Below are positions 18,176 to 26,141 of a stretch of DNA of 37,041 nt, piece by piece. A model generated the notes under the pieces. That model saw only the letters and a list, made by a program, of their open reading frames with translations. It was not told the origin of the DNA and searched no databases. Made by a program: the position numbers and the translations under genes. The stretch spans positions 1 through 37,041 of the forward strand of contig JAQVZS010000026.1 of the NCBI GenBank assembly GCA_028708075.1. Direction: 5' to 3'. Positions within the stretch are counted from its first letter, which is position 1; the number at the start of each line of letters is the position of its first letter. Origin of the DNA: Massilibacteroides sp. (GTDB lineage Bacteria; Bacteroidota; Bacteroidia; Bacteroidales; Tannerellaceae).

Positions 18176-19924
18176 ATGAAAACAATATATAGCGTAAAAG
18201 CAGGATGTGTGGTGGCTCTGATGATGATCGCCGGCACAATACAGGCACAGGACGATAATCTGAAAAGGGAATTGACACTTGAACGAGAGTATGATCCTTC
18301 TGTGCAGGACGCAAACAAGGTAAATACTCTGCCGGAAATTAAGCAGCCGAAGGTTCAGAAAACGACGATTGACTACGCGACCCAAACGGTACCGGCTAAT
18401 CCGGAAAAGGAAATCAGCGTGCTTTCTTCGGGTAAGGTTATGACAGATATTGTGTATAATAAGAACCGTGGCTATTTTAATGTAGGGGCGGGTACTTATC
18501 TGAATATAAACGGCGATTTCGGTTATCATTTTCTGAATACGGACAAAGATCAGTTGAACCTGTTTTTGTCGCACCGATCGAGTGGCGGCAAACGGAAATA
18601 TATTCAGGCGGAGAATGTCAAGCAAAAAGTTCATTTGAACGATAATTTGGCGGGTTTAAATTACGTGCACAATTTCGATAAGGCAAGTATGAAACTGGGG
18701 GCGCGTTACGGATATAGCGCATTTAACTATTTCGGTTATAATGTGAGTGATCTGTCTGCTACCAACTTGTTTTCGATCGACACGAAACAGGTTAATCAAC
18801 AAATCAGTCTGAACACGGGCGTCGAATCGCGTGAGGGTGTTGCTCTTGGTTATTTGCTGGACCTAGACTTCACAAATTTTTCGCATAAATACGGATTATC
18901 TGAAGACGTTGACGGAATAAAGGAAAATACAATCGGCGTGAAAGCTGGGCTGCATGCTCCTTTCGGAGGAAATCAGCGGGTAGGGGTGTTTGGTAAAATG
19001 GAGTATCTGAATTATAGTTTGCCTACTCTTCCTTCTGGATACGTTCCTCCGCTTGAATTTGACAATCACGCGGAAGTTAGCTTAACACCGTATTATCTGG
19101 TGGAAGGGGATTTTTGGAAAGTGAAATTGGGAGCAAACGTGATGTTTATTACCGGAGAGAACGATAAAATCTTCGCTTCTCCGAATATCGCTGTTGATGT
19201 GCGGGCGGCCGACAAGACTATACTGTATTTGAAGGCAGATGGACAGATCCAGTCGAACAGTGCGTTCGAAATGTCAAAACGCAATCGGTATGTGAATCCG
19301 TGGCAGGATGTCATGCCTTCGCGGGTTTGGTTAGATGGAATCGCCGGCTTGAAAAGCGGGGTAGCGCCCGGATTTTGGTTCGATATTTTCGCCGGATACA
19401 AAGCGACGGATAACGACGTGTTGTTTATCCAGAAATTTGAGAATAATTTAATAAATTACAGTGCGGCGGATTATTACAAAACAAAATTATTTTTTGCGGG
19501 CGTCGCGTTAAAATACAGTTATCAGGACTTTTTCGATTTTTCATTGAAGGGCGTGTTTAATAATTGGTCGGTCGAAGAGATGGAAGCTTGGGTTGGGGGT
19601 GATGCGCCGGAATTCGAAGCTTATGGCCGTCCGAAGGCCGAAATTACCTCGATCATCGATGTCCGTCCGATCGATAAGTTGACGATCAGCGCCAAATATT
19701 ATCTTGCTACAGGACGCAAAACTGTTTTTTATGCGTTGCAGAGATGGGATCCAATCGATATGGATAATATCAACGAATTGAATGTGACAGGTCTGTACAC
19801 CCTCAATAAAACAGTGGGCGTTTATGCGCAACTGAATAATCTGTTATTCCAGAAATACGATTTGCTTTATGGGTATCCTGCCCAGGGCTTTAGTGCAATG
19901 GTGGGACTGAATATCAATTTTTGA
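18176..19924 (+). CDS. Outer-membrane beta-barrel protein, TonB-receptor-like barrel without plug
   Basis: Predicted outer-membrane protein of 582 residues. The signal peptide ends near residue 24 (TIQAQ). A charged linker (about 25-75) starts with LKRELTLEREYDPSVQDANK. The rest is a long array of alternating amphipathic strands rich in aromatic girdle residues, ending in the terminal strand GFSAMVGLNINF with the C-terminal Phe used by the BAM machinery. It resembles the barrel of TonB-dependent receptors, but there is no plug domain and it is shorter than a full receptor. It follows the TPR protein by 9 bases on the same strand. Export, assembly or anchoring are possible roles; none is shown. 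Confidence 0.78.
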   Translation: MKTIYSVKAGCVVALMMIAGTIQAQDDNLKRELTLEREYDPSVQDANKVNTLPEIKQPKVQKTTIDYATQTVPANPEKEISVLSSGKVMTDIVYNKNRGYFNVGAGTYLNINGDFGYHFLNTDKDQLNLFLSHRSSGGKRKYIQAENVKQKVHLNDNLAGLNYVHNFDKASMKLGARYGYSAFNYFGYNVSDLSATNLFSIDTKQVNQQISLNTGVESREGVALGYLLDLDFTNFSHKYGLSEDVDGIKENTIGVKAGLHAPFGGNQRVGVFGKMEYLNYSLPTLPSGYVPPLEFDNHAEVSLTPYYLVEGDFWKVKLGANVMFITGENDKIFASPNIAVDVRAADKTILYLKADGQIQSNSAFEMSKRNRYVNPWQDVMPSRVWLDGIAGLKSGVAPGFWFDIFAGYKATDNDVLFIQKFENNLINYSAADYYKTKLFFAGVALKYSYQDFFDFSLKGVFNNWSVEEMEAWVGGDAPEFEAYGRPKAEITSIIDVRPIDKLTISAKYYLATGRKTVFYALQRWDPIDMDNINELNVTGLYTLNKTVGVYAQLNNLLFQKYDLLYGYPAQGFSAMVGLNINF

Positions 19925-19927
19925 TAA

Positions 19928-20191
19928 TTAATGGTTATACATATCTTTATTATAGAATTCCATTATTTTCATTAGCATGGTATGTGCCTGCCGGGCAGGG
20001 CTGTTCGGATTGAGTTCCATCGCACGAAGATAATTGTTTAGCGCCTGCCGGAAGTCATTTTTCTTGCTGTACGCGTTCCCCCGTAGAAAGTATGCTTCGT
20101 CCGAATCAGGATGTTGCACGAGGAAGTTGTCTAAACGAGCGATTGCTTCGTCTATTTTCCCTTCGCTGATCATTTGTTTACTATAAACCAT
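19928..20191 (-). CDS. Small tetratricopeptide-repeat protein
   Basis: Cytoplasmic-type protein of 87 residues with no signal peptide. It has two TPR units: GKIDEAIARLDNFLVQHPDSDEAY-type (about 10-35) and YFLRGNAYSKKNDFRQAL (about 34-51) with NYLRAMELNPNSP closing the second. It probably binds a partner peptide, but there is no clue to which. It converges on the beta-barrel gene with only 3 bases between the stop codons and is divergent from topA. The next in-frame Met is at residue 7, so the start may be slightly shorter. Confidence 0.8.
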   Translation of the reverse strand: MVYSKQMISEGKIDEAIARLDNFLVQHPDSDEAYFLRGNAYSKKNDFRQALNNYLRAMELNPNSPARQAHTMLMKIMEFYNKDMYNH

Positions 20192-20308
20192 GGATAATTC
20201 TTTATTTTTTTCTTTGTAAAAATAGTTTTAAAAGAGAAATATGAACGAAATATGTGACTTAAAATAAGGTTTTTTTACGTGGATACTGGCAGACGTTAAT
20301 TATTTATG

Positions 20309-20316
20309 TAAGTTTG
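20309..20316 (+). promoter_or_regulatory. Bacteroidetes -7 box for topA
   Basis: TAAGTTTG lies 32 bases before the topA ATG, inside a 16-base sequence identical to the one before the TPR operon. The -33 position is unclear. Confidence 0.55.
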
Positions 20317-20348
20317 CACTCGATTTCAAATAAGAGCAAAAAGAGCAT

Positions 20349-22688
20349 ATGCAGAAGAACTTGGTAATCGTCGAATCTCCGGCAAAGGCAAAAACAATCG
20401 AAAAATTTCTGGGAAAAGATTTTAAAGTCATGTCCAGTTATGGTCATATCCGGGATTTGAAGACGAAAGAATTTAGTGTCGATATCGAACACAATTATAC
20501 ACCCGAATATGTTGTTCCGGCCGACAAGAAAAAATTGGTTTCAGAGTTGAAAGCTGAAGCAAAGAAGGCGGATACCGTTTGGCTTGCTTCTGATGAAGAC
20601 CGTGAAGGTGAAGCGATTTCTTGGCATCTGGCGGAAGTCTTGGGGTTGGATCCCACAAAAACCAAGCGCATCGTTTTTCATGAAATTACCAAGAATGCGA
20701 TTTTGCATGCGATAGAAACACCTCGTCAAATTAATATCGATTTAGTGAATGCGCAGCAGGCACGCCGGGTGTTAGATCGAATCGTGGGGTTTGAATTATC
20801 ACCCGTCTTATGGCGCAAGATTAAGCCGGCTTTATCTGCCGGACGTGTGCAGTCGGTTGCTGTACGGCTGATAGTGGAACGCGAAAGGGGAATTCAGGAT
20901 TTTGTGCCCGAAGCGTCTTTCCGGGTGATTGCGACTTTCGTTTTGCCGGACGGCTCTACACTGTTGAAGGCTGAGCTGAATCGCCGGTTGAAAGATAAGG
21001 CGGAAGCATATCAGTTTTTACAGGATTGTGCGAAAGCCTCTTTTCTGATTGACGATATTACGACTAAGCCGGTAAAGAAAACGCCTGCACCTCCATTCAC
21101 AACGTCCACTTTGCAGCAAGAAGCGGCGCGTAAGTTAGGCTTTTCGGTTTCACAGACGATGATGATTGCTCAACGTCTTTATGAATCAGGATTTATAACC
21201 TATATGCGTACCGACTCGGTACATCTGAGTGATTTGGCGCTCGGCACTTCGAAGGAGGTTATTATCAATACTTATGGTGAAAAATATTATAAGTTTCGTC
21301 AGTATCATACCAAATCGAAAGGAGCGCAGGAAGCGCATGAAGCAATTCGTCCGACCTATATTGCAAACGTGGAGGTAGAAGGGAGTGCACAAGAGAAGAA
21401 GTTGTACGATCTGATCCGTAAGCGGACGGTTGCTTCACAAATGGCGGATGCAGAATTGGAGCGGACGACAATTTTCGTTTCGGTCTCAGGCAAGAGAGAA
21501 AAATTTACAGCTGTCGGCGAAGTGATTGCATTTGAAGGTTTTTTACAGGTATACCGAGAAGATACGGATGATGAACATGAACAGGAAGAAAATGGTATTT
21601 TGCCGCCGGTTAAATTGAATGAAGTGTTGGCTGTTAATGATATTGTGGCGACAGAACGCTTTACACAACGTCCGCCGCGCTATACAGAAGCAAGCTTGGT
21701 GCGCAGTCTGGAGGAATTAGGAATCGGCCGGCCTTCCACTTATGCACCGACTATTCAAACGATTCAGAATCGTGAGTATGTGTTGAAAGGGGATAAGGAC
21801 GGAGTAGAGCGCCGTTATTTTGTTCTGACCTTAGTGAAAGGCGGAATTAAGGAAGTCGAAAAGAAAGAAATTGCTGGTGCAGACCGGAATAAACTAATGC
21901 CTACAGATATAGGGATTGTGGTGAACGACTTTCTCATGGAATATTTTCCGGATGTGATGGATTATAATTTCACGGCCAGTGTGGAAAAAGAATTCGATAC
22001 GGTGGCTGAAGGTGAAATGGAATGGTCGAAACTGATTGATAAGTTTTACAAAGTCTTTCACCCGATTGTGGAAGAGACATCGGCTATCAAAACGGAACAT
22101 AAAGTCGGGGAGCGGGAACTGGGAATTGATCCACAAAGCGGAAAACCGGTATTTGTAAAAATCGGACGCTACGGCCCTATCGCTCAGATCGGACAAGCGA
22201 ATCCGGACGACAAGAATACGCCGAAACCGCAGTTCGCTTCGTTAATGAAAGGACAGTCCATCGAAACCATTACCTTGGAAGAAGCGCTGAAACTGTTCGA
22301 ACTACCTCGTGTGGTCGGAGAGTTTGAAGGCGAAGAAATGGTAGCTGCCGTAGGACGTTTCGGCCCGTTTATTCGGCATGCGGGTAAATTTGTTTCAATT
22401 CCTAAAACACTGAACCCGCTTTCTATTACAGAAGAAGAAGCTATTACTTTGATCAAAGAAAAACGGGAGAAAGAAGAGAAACGGACGATTAAAACGTTCG
22501 CGGAAGAACCGGAAATGGAAATTCTAAATGGTCGTTACGGGCCATATATCGCCTATAAAGGGAAAAACTCCCGGATACCTAAGTCGGTTAAACCCGAGGA
22601 ATTGACGTTGCAGGATTGTCTGAAACTGGTGGAAGCGGCAGCCGACAAACCTGCAGCCAAAAAACGGTCGACAAAGAAGAAATCCTGA
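20349..22688 (+). CDS. topA: DNA topoisomerase I (type IA)
   Basis: Relaxes negative supercoils by cutting one strand. The 779 residues begin with the Toprim domain: VIVESPAKAKTIEKFLG with E9, and the metal site D82-x-D84-x-E86 in ASDEDREGEAISWHL. The catalytic tyrosine is Y285 in ESGFITYMRTDS. The gate domains follow, with the conserved LEELGIGRPSTYAPTIQTI near residue 456. The C terminus carries GRYGP-type repeats (from about 600 and 730) in place of the zinc fingers of E. coli and ends in a Lys-rich tail KKRSTKKKS that may hold DNA. It is transcribed alone. Length agrees with Bacteroidetes TopA. Confidence 0.97.
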   Translation: MQKNLVIVESPAKAKTIEKFLGKDFKVMSSYGHIRDLKTKEFSVDIEHNYTPEYVVPADKKKLVSELKAEAKKADTVWLASDEDREGEAISWHLAEVLGLDPTKTKRIVFHEITKNAILHAIETPRQINIDLVNAQQARRVLDRIVGFELSPVLWRKIKPALSAGRVQSVAVRLIVERERGIQDFVPEASFRVIATFVLPDGSTLLKAELNRRLKDKAEAYQFLQDCAKASFLIDDITTKPVKKTPAPPFTTSTLQQEAARKLGFSVSQTMMIAQRLYESGFITYMRTDSVHLSDLALGTSKEVIINTYGEKYYKFRQYHTKSKGAQEAHEAIRPTYIANVEVEGSAQEKKLYDLIRKRTVASQMADAELERTTIFVSVSGKREKFTAVGEVIAFEGFLQVYREDTDDEHEQEENGILPPVKLNEVLAVNDIVATERFTQRPPRYTEASLVRSLEELGIGRPSTYAPTIQTIQNREYVLKGDKDGVERRYFVLTLVKGGIKEVEKKEIAGADRNKLMPTDIGIVVNDFLMEYFPDVMDYNFTASVEKEFDTVAEGEMEWSKLIDKFYKVFHPIVEETSAIKTEHKVGERELGIDPQSGKPVFVKIGRYGPIAQIGQANPDDKNTPKPQFASLMKGQSIETITLEEALKLFELPRVVGEFEGEEMVAAVGRFGPFIRHAGKFVSIPKTLNPLSITEEEAITLIKEKREKEEKRTIKTFAEEPEMEILNGRYGPYIAYKGKNSRIPKSVKPEELTLQDCLKLVEAAADKPAAKKRSTKKKS

Positions 22689-22704
22689 TTCTGGAATCAG
22701 GATT
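22681..22704. terminator. Hairpin shared by the ends of topA and argS
   Basis: A perfect 10-bp stem (22681-22690 with 22695-22704, loop CTGG) covers the topA stop (22686-22688) and reaches into the argS stop (22703-22705). Neither side has a long U run, though the minus side is pyrimidine-rich. It is probably a compact bidirectional terminator for the convergent genes. Confidence 0.6.
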
Positions 22705-24496
22705 ACATTCTTTCAGGAACTTCTATTCCTAATAATTGCATGCCGGTTTTGACGATCTTGGCAATATTGGAGGAGAGTACCAGACGGAAAATCTTCACAT
22801 CTTTGTTTTCTTCACGCAGGATCGAATAATCATGATAGAACTGATTGTATTCCTTCACCAGATCGTAAATGTAGTTCGCGATATAAGCCGGACTATATTC
22901 CATCCCCGCCTCTTTTACGGTCGTCGCGAAATCGGCGGTCAATTGAACCAAGCCTTCTTCCTTTTCCGATAAGTCGATGTTTGGTGGCAACACTTCAGGC
23001 AGGAAGATTCCCTGTTCTTCCGCTTTACGCAAAACCGAACGGATTCGAGCGTAGGTGTATTGGATGAATGGCCCTGTATTTCCGTTAAAGTCGATCGATT
23101 CTTTCGGATTAAAGGTCATATTCTTGCGTGGATCTACTTTTAGTATAAAATATTTCAGTGAACCGAGTCCGACCATTTCGACGATGTGTTCCGCTTCTTC
23201 TGTGCTCAATTCTTCTAATTTCCCCAATTCTTGCGAGATCTCCCGGGCGGTCGAAACCATCTCTTCCATCAGGTCGTCCGCGTCGACTACCGTACCTTCT
23301 CGGCTTTTCATTTTACCTTCGGGCAATTCCACCATGCCGTACGAGAAATGTACCAGCCCTTTTCCAAAAGCGAAGCCCAATTTGTCCAAAAGAATGGAAA
23401 GCACTTGGAAATGATAATTTTGTTCGTTTCCGACCACATAAATCATTTTGCTGATCGGGTAATCATCGAAACGCAGTTTAGCTGTTCCGATGTCCTGAGT
23501 CATATACACGGAAGTTCCGTCCGAACGCAACAGCAGTTTCTCGTCCAATCCGTCCGCCGTTAGGTCTGCCCAAATAGAACCGTCTTCACGGCGATAAAAA
23601 ATTCCCTTTTTCAGCCCTTCCAGAACTTTGCTTTTCCCTTCTAAGTAAGTTTCCGATTCATAATAGATCTTATCAAAATCGACCCCCATTCGTTTGTAGG
23701 TCTCCTCGAATCCGGTGTACACCCAACTGTTCATCCGTTTCCAAAGCGCGACCGTTTCTTCATCGCCCGCTTCCCATTTACGAAGTAATTCGCGCGCTTC
23801 CGCCATCAGTGGGGATTTTGCTTCTGCTTCCTCTTTCGTCAGGCCCGAAGCTCCCAGCGTTTTCAGTTCTTCTTTGTAATGTTTATCGAACAGCACATAA
23901 AAATCGCCGATCAAATGATCTCCTTTCTTTCCGGTTGATTCAGGGGTCGCTCTATTTCCCCATTTTTGCCAAGCCAACATAGATTTGCAAATATGTATTC
24001 CCCGGTCGTTCACAATATTTGTTTTAATCACGCGATAACCATTAGCTTTAAGAATTTCGGCAAGACTGAATCCCAGCAAATTATTTCGCACATGACCCAG
24101 GTGAAGCGGTTTGTTGGTGTTTGGCGAAGAATACTCGATCATAACTAATGGTGCATCTTCTGCCGTTTGACGTATGCCGTAAGTCGGCTGTGCCTGAATT
24201 TGATTCAGCAGGTCGACCCAACAAGACGCAGCTACCGTTAGGTTCAGAAACCCTTTTATCACATTGAATTCAGCTACCGCCGGTTCATTTTCTTTCAGGT
24301 ATTCACCAAGTTCTTGAGCCGTTAGCTCCGGCGATTTTTTAGATAATTTCAAGAACGGAAAAACCACCAATGTCAGATGTCCTTTAAACTCTTTCTTTGT
24401 CTTTTGTAACTGAATCTGTTCGGGCGCAACTTCTGCCCTGTAAAGCGCTTTTATCCCGGCGACAACTGCACCGGTAATTTGCTGTTCGATCACCAT
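22703..24496 (-). CDS. argS: Arginyl-tRNA synthetase
   Basis: Class I aminoacyl-tRNA synthetase for tRNA-Arg, 597 residues. The N-terminal Add-1 domain (about 1-115) precedes the catalytic core, with the HIGH-type motif in SPNTNKPLHLGHVRNN (near 137). The KMSKS-equivalent GKMKSREGTVVDADDL lies near residue 383. The C-terminal helical anticodon-binding domain (DALR) contains NPKESIDFNGNTGPFIQYTYARI at its start and ends in GIEVPERM. A -7 box, TACCTTTG at 24535-24542, lies 39 bases upstream. Convergent with topA; the stops are 14 bases apart. Confidence 0.97.
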   Translation of the reverse strand: MVIEQQITGAVVAGIKALYRAEVAPEQIQLQKTKKEFKGHLTLVVFPFLKLSKKSPELTAQELGEYLKENEPAVAEFNVIKGFLNLTVAASCWVDLLNQIQAQPTYGIRQTAEDAPLVMIEYSSPNTNKPLHLGHVRNNLLGFSLAEILKANGYRVIKTNIVNDRGIHICKSMLAWQKWGNRATPESTGKKGDHLIGDFYVLFDKHYKEELKTLGASGLTKEEAEAKSPLMAEARELLRKWEAGDEETVALWKRMNSWVYTGFEETYKRMGVDFDKIYYESETYLEGKSKVLEGLKKGIFYRREDGSIWADLTADGLDEKLLLRSDGTSVYMTQDIGTAKLRFDDYPISKMIYVVGNEQNYHFQVLSILLDKLGFAFGKGLVHFSYGMVELPEGKMKSREGTVVDADDLMEEMVSTAREISQELGKLEELSTEEAEHIVEMVGLGSLKYFILKVDPRKNMTFNPKESIDFNGNTGPFIQYTYARIRSVLRKAEEQGIFLPEVLPPNIDLSEKEEGLVQLTADFATTVKEAGMEYSPAYIANYIYDLVKEYNQFYHDYSILREENKDVKIFRLVLSSNIAKIVKTGMQLLGIEVPERM

Positions 24497-24534
24497 ACGT
24501 ATAGAAACTGTTATTCACATTATTATTCTGCCGA

Positions 24535-24542
24535 CAAAGGTA
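24535..24542 (-). promoter_or_regulatory. Bacteroidetes -7 box for argS
   Basis: The minus strand reads TACCTTTG, the same octamer as at the DPP III gene, 39 bases before the ATG. It lies just past the terminator of the upstream gene, so argS has its own promoter. Confidence 0.55.
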
Positions 24543-24553
24543 CGGCTTTTTCA

Positions 24554-24589
24554 CAAAAAATAAGGCTTTCCCGCAAAGGAAAGCCTTAT
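24554..24589 (-). terminator. Rho-independent terminator after the thioredoxin-like gene
   Basis: A perfect 12-bp stem (24560-24571 with 24578-24589, loop CGCAAA) is followed on the minus strand by a U run from the A-tract at 24555-24560. It lies 45 bases past the stop of the thioredoxin-like gene. Confidence 0.9.
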
Positions 24590-24633
24590 CCATCTAAATA
24601 CAACAATCTGAACAACTAATCACCAATCTACTC

Positions 24634-24990
24634 TTATAACAATTTACGCTGAATAAGCTCTTTCAACTGAGGTTTCCCCATTGTTCCCAACATCATTTCT
24701 CTTTCTTTGTTTTTTTTGCAAAAAAGAAGAGTCGGGATCGTACGGATATTAAATGCGTTTTCAAGTTCTAACTCTTTGTCAACATCTATTTTATATATTT
24801 CTATATCACCTCTGTAATAATCTGATAATTCTTCTAAGATTGGCTCAAGCCTTTTACAATACCCGCACCATGAAGCAGAAAAATCTACGATACATGGCTT
24901 ATTTCCTTTATATGTCCAATCCTTTGGGGATTTTTCAACATCTCCGATCAGGTTCAGGAATTCTGCTTTTGTCAATTCTTTAACAGCCAT
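24634..24990 (-). CDS. Thioredoxin-fold protein with a CGYC active site
   Basis: Predicted disulfide oxidoreductase of 118 residues with no signal peptide, so cytoplasmic. The thioredoxin fold is clear: IVDFSASWCGYCKRLEPIL with the redox pair C42 and C45, the strand IEIYKIDVDK, and the cis-proline loop NIRTIPTLLF (P86). The dipeptide between the cysteines is Gly-Tyr instead of the Gly-Pro of classical thioredoxin, which is expected to shift the redox potential. There are also an N-terminal extension of about 25 residues and a further Cys at C33. It stands alone with its own terminator. Confidence 0.9.
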   Translation of the reverse strand: MAVKELTKAEFLNLIGDVEKSPKDWTYKGNKPCIVDFSASWCGYCKRLEPILEELSDYYRGDIEIYKIDVDKELELENAFNIRTIPTLLFCKKNKEREMMLGTMGKPQLKELIQRKLL

Positions 24991-25113
24991 ATTATTTATT
25001 TCTCTTAATTATTTATAGGGCAAAGATTCAAAATTAAAACGACATTAAGTTTAAAATAAAAATAGATAATCTTTATGTGAAGATAACCAACATTTATACA
25101 TTCGTTCGTTTTT

Positions 25114-25764
25114 TTATTTCCGGGCGGTTATATGAAAACATCCCTGCTTCCGTTCGTGTTTGATGTAGCAACGTCCGTTACGTTGCAAGTCGCGCAATAC
25201 GGTGGCGAGCACCATTTTTAGCCGTTCTTTATCGATATCCAGCGGATCTTTTTCGTTTATTTTAGTATACCGTACCCACGATACATCGAAGGTCGTTCCA
25301 TATTGGTGTGCCGAATTGGCGGACGAATTAAAGTTTCGCCTCCGGAGTTTGGAAACATCTTCAACTGTCCGCGTGATGCTGGTCACTTTTATTTTGTAAA
25401 GCGATGCGTTCAGGTTATACAAAGAATCTTGAAAATTACGTCCGATATCTTCCAAAAGCCGGGCAGCTTCCGGAACCAAATAAGGGATAGAGTGTGTCAA
25501 TTCTTCTACTTCGTAAAAGTGATTCGTTTCTATTTCTTCCATTTCACGGGTGGCGTGTTTTGCTCCTTTCCGAGAAGCTACCGGTTTTATTCCGATTTTT
25601 TTTGCAGCCGCAAGGTGTTTGTCGTTTAAATCATTAAAATCCCGGTTGTAACTTCCAATATAACGTATCGGTTTCAACTCTTCCCGCTTTTTACAAGCGG
25701 AACATACCAATAAAATCATACACACCATAAATACGGCACCGGTTAGCCTACTTATTTTCTCCAT
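25114..25764 (-). CDS. DUF5715-like lipoprotein, possible M15-type peptidase fold
   Basis: A protein of 216 residues that I associate with family DUF5715. The N terminus is a hydrophobic signal ending in a lipobox (LLVCSAC, acceptor Cys near residue 24), so it is a membrane-anchored lipoprotein. The C-terminal half has ITRTVEDVSKLRRRN and SAHQYGTTFDVSW, followed by KQGCFHIT. This order (S-x-H-x-x-G-x-x-x-D, then a late His) matches the zinc site of LAS/M15 peptidases such as D-Ala-D-Ala carboxypeptidases, so a cell-wall function is plausible but unproven. I start at ATG 25764; the preceding GTG at 25767 is in frame but less likely. Confidence 0.68.
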   Translation of the reverse strand: MEKISRLTGAVFMVCMILLVCSACKKREELKPIRYIGSYNRDFNDLNDKHLAAAKKIGIKPVASRKGAKHATREMEEIETNHFYEVEELTHSIPYLVPEAARLLEDIGRNFQDSLYNLNASLYKIKVTSITRTVEDVSKLRRRNFNSSANSAHQYGTTFDVSWVRYTKINEKDPLDIDKERLKMVLATVLRDLQRNGRCYIKHERKQGCFHITARK

Positions 25765-25903
25765 CACTTTTCAACCATTAATATTGGCTGTAAAATTAAT
25801 AAAATAAGTTTTGCAAGCATCCCGTTTGTCGGTCAGGATATGGTGCAACGCTTAAATAAAAATATCGATTGCGTAATTTTTTTTCAAAAAAAACAGGAAT
25901 AAG

Positions 25904-25934
25904 TTTGCTTTTTATTCGATAATCTCTATATTTG
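25904..25934 (+). promoter_or_regulatory. Promoter of the trp operon
   Basis: TTTG (25904-25907) and TATATTTG (25927-25934) are separated by exactly 19 bases, a full match to the Bacteroidetes TTTG-N19-21-TAnnTTTG promoter. Transcription would start near 25941, about 17 bases before the leader peptide. Confidence 0.8.
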
Positions 25935-25957
25935 CTGCCGTAATAATACAGAAAGCA

Positions 25958-26017
25958 ATGAAACGAAATTTAGCAAATATATATTGGTGGCGCTTCCTAC
26001 TACTCCAACGGTCGTAA
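25958..26017 (+). CDS. trp operon leader peptide
   Basis: A 19-codon open frame, MKRNLANIYWWRFLLLQRS, with adjacent Trp codons at positions 10-11 (25985-25990) preceded by a Tyr. It sits between a good promoter and a terminator hairpin, 124 bases before trpB, and serves as a sensor of charged tRNA-Trp rather than as a functional protein. It has no strong Shine-Dalgarno site, as usual in this phylum. Confidence 0.85.
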   Translation: MKRNLANIYWWRFLLLQRS

Positions 26018-26059
26018 GGAACGCAGCCTCGTGTATATATATAATATAAAGATTTAAGG

Positions 26060-26092
26060 AAAGGCCTGTCGCACTTGCGACAGGCCTTTTTT
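26060..26092 (+). terminator. Attenuator terminator hairpin of the trp operon
   Basis: A perfect 12-bp GC-rich stem (26061-26072 with 26077-26088, loop ACTT) is followed by six U residues (26087-26092). It lies after the leader peptide and 50 bases before trpB, so it can stop transcription before the structural genes. Confidence 0.92.
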
Positions 26093-26141
26093 GATTTTTA
26101 GACTTTAAGATAATAATTTATAATCAAATCGAAATAAACGA

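Larger units (their letters stand above)
25941..26092 (+). promoter_or_regulatory. trp operon attenuator (Bacteroid-trp RNA type)
   Basis: The transcribed leader holds four segments that can pair in alternative ways. Segment 1 (25990-25998) starts on the last base of the second Trp codon and pairs with segment 2 (26017-26024). CAGCCT in segment 2 (26024-26029) can instead pair with AGGCCTG in segment 3 (26062-26068, one bulge). Segment 3 otherwise forms the terminator with segment 4. This mirrors the E. coli logic: with Trp scarce, the ribosome stalls at the Trp codons, masks segment 1, and the 2:3 antiterminator forms. A conserved leader of this kind has been described in Bacteroidetes as the Bacteroid-trp motif; the pairings here were drawn by eye. 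Confidence 0.75.
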
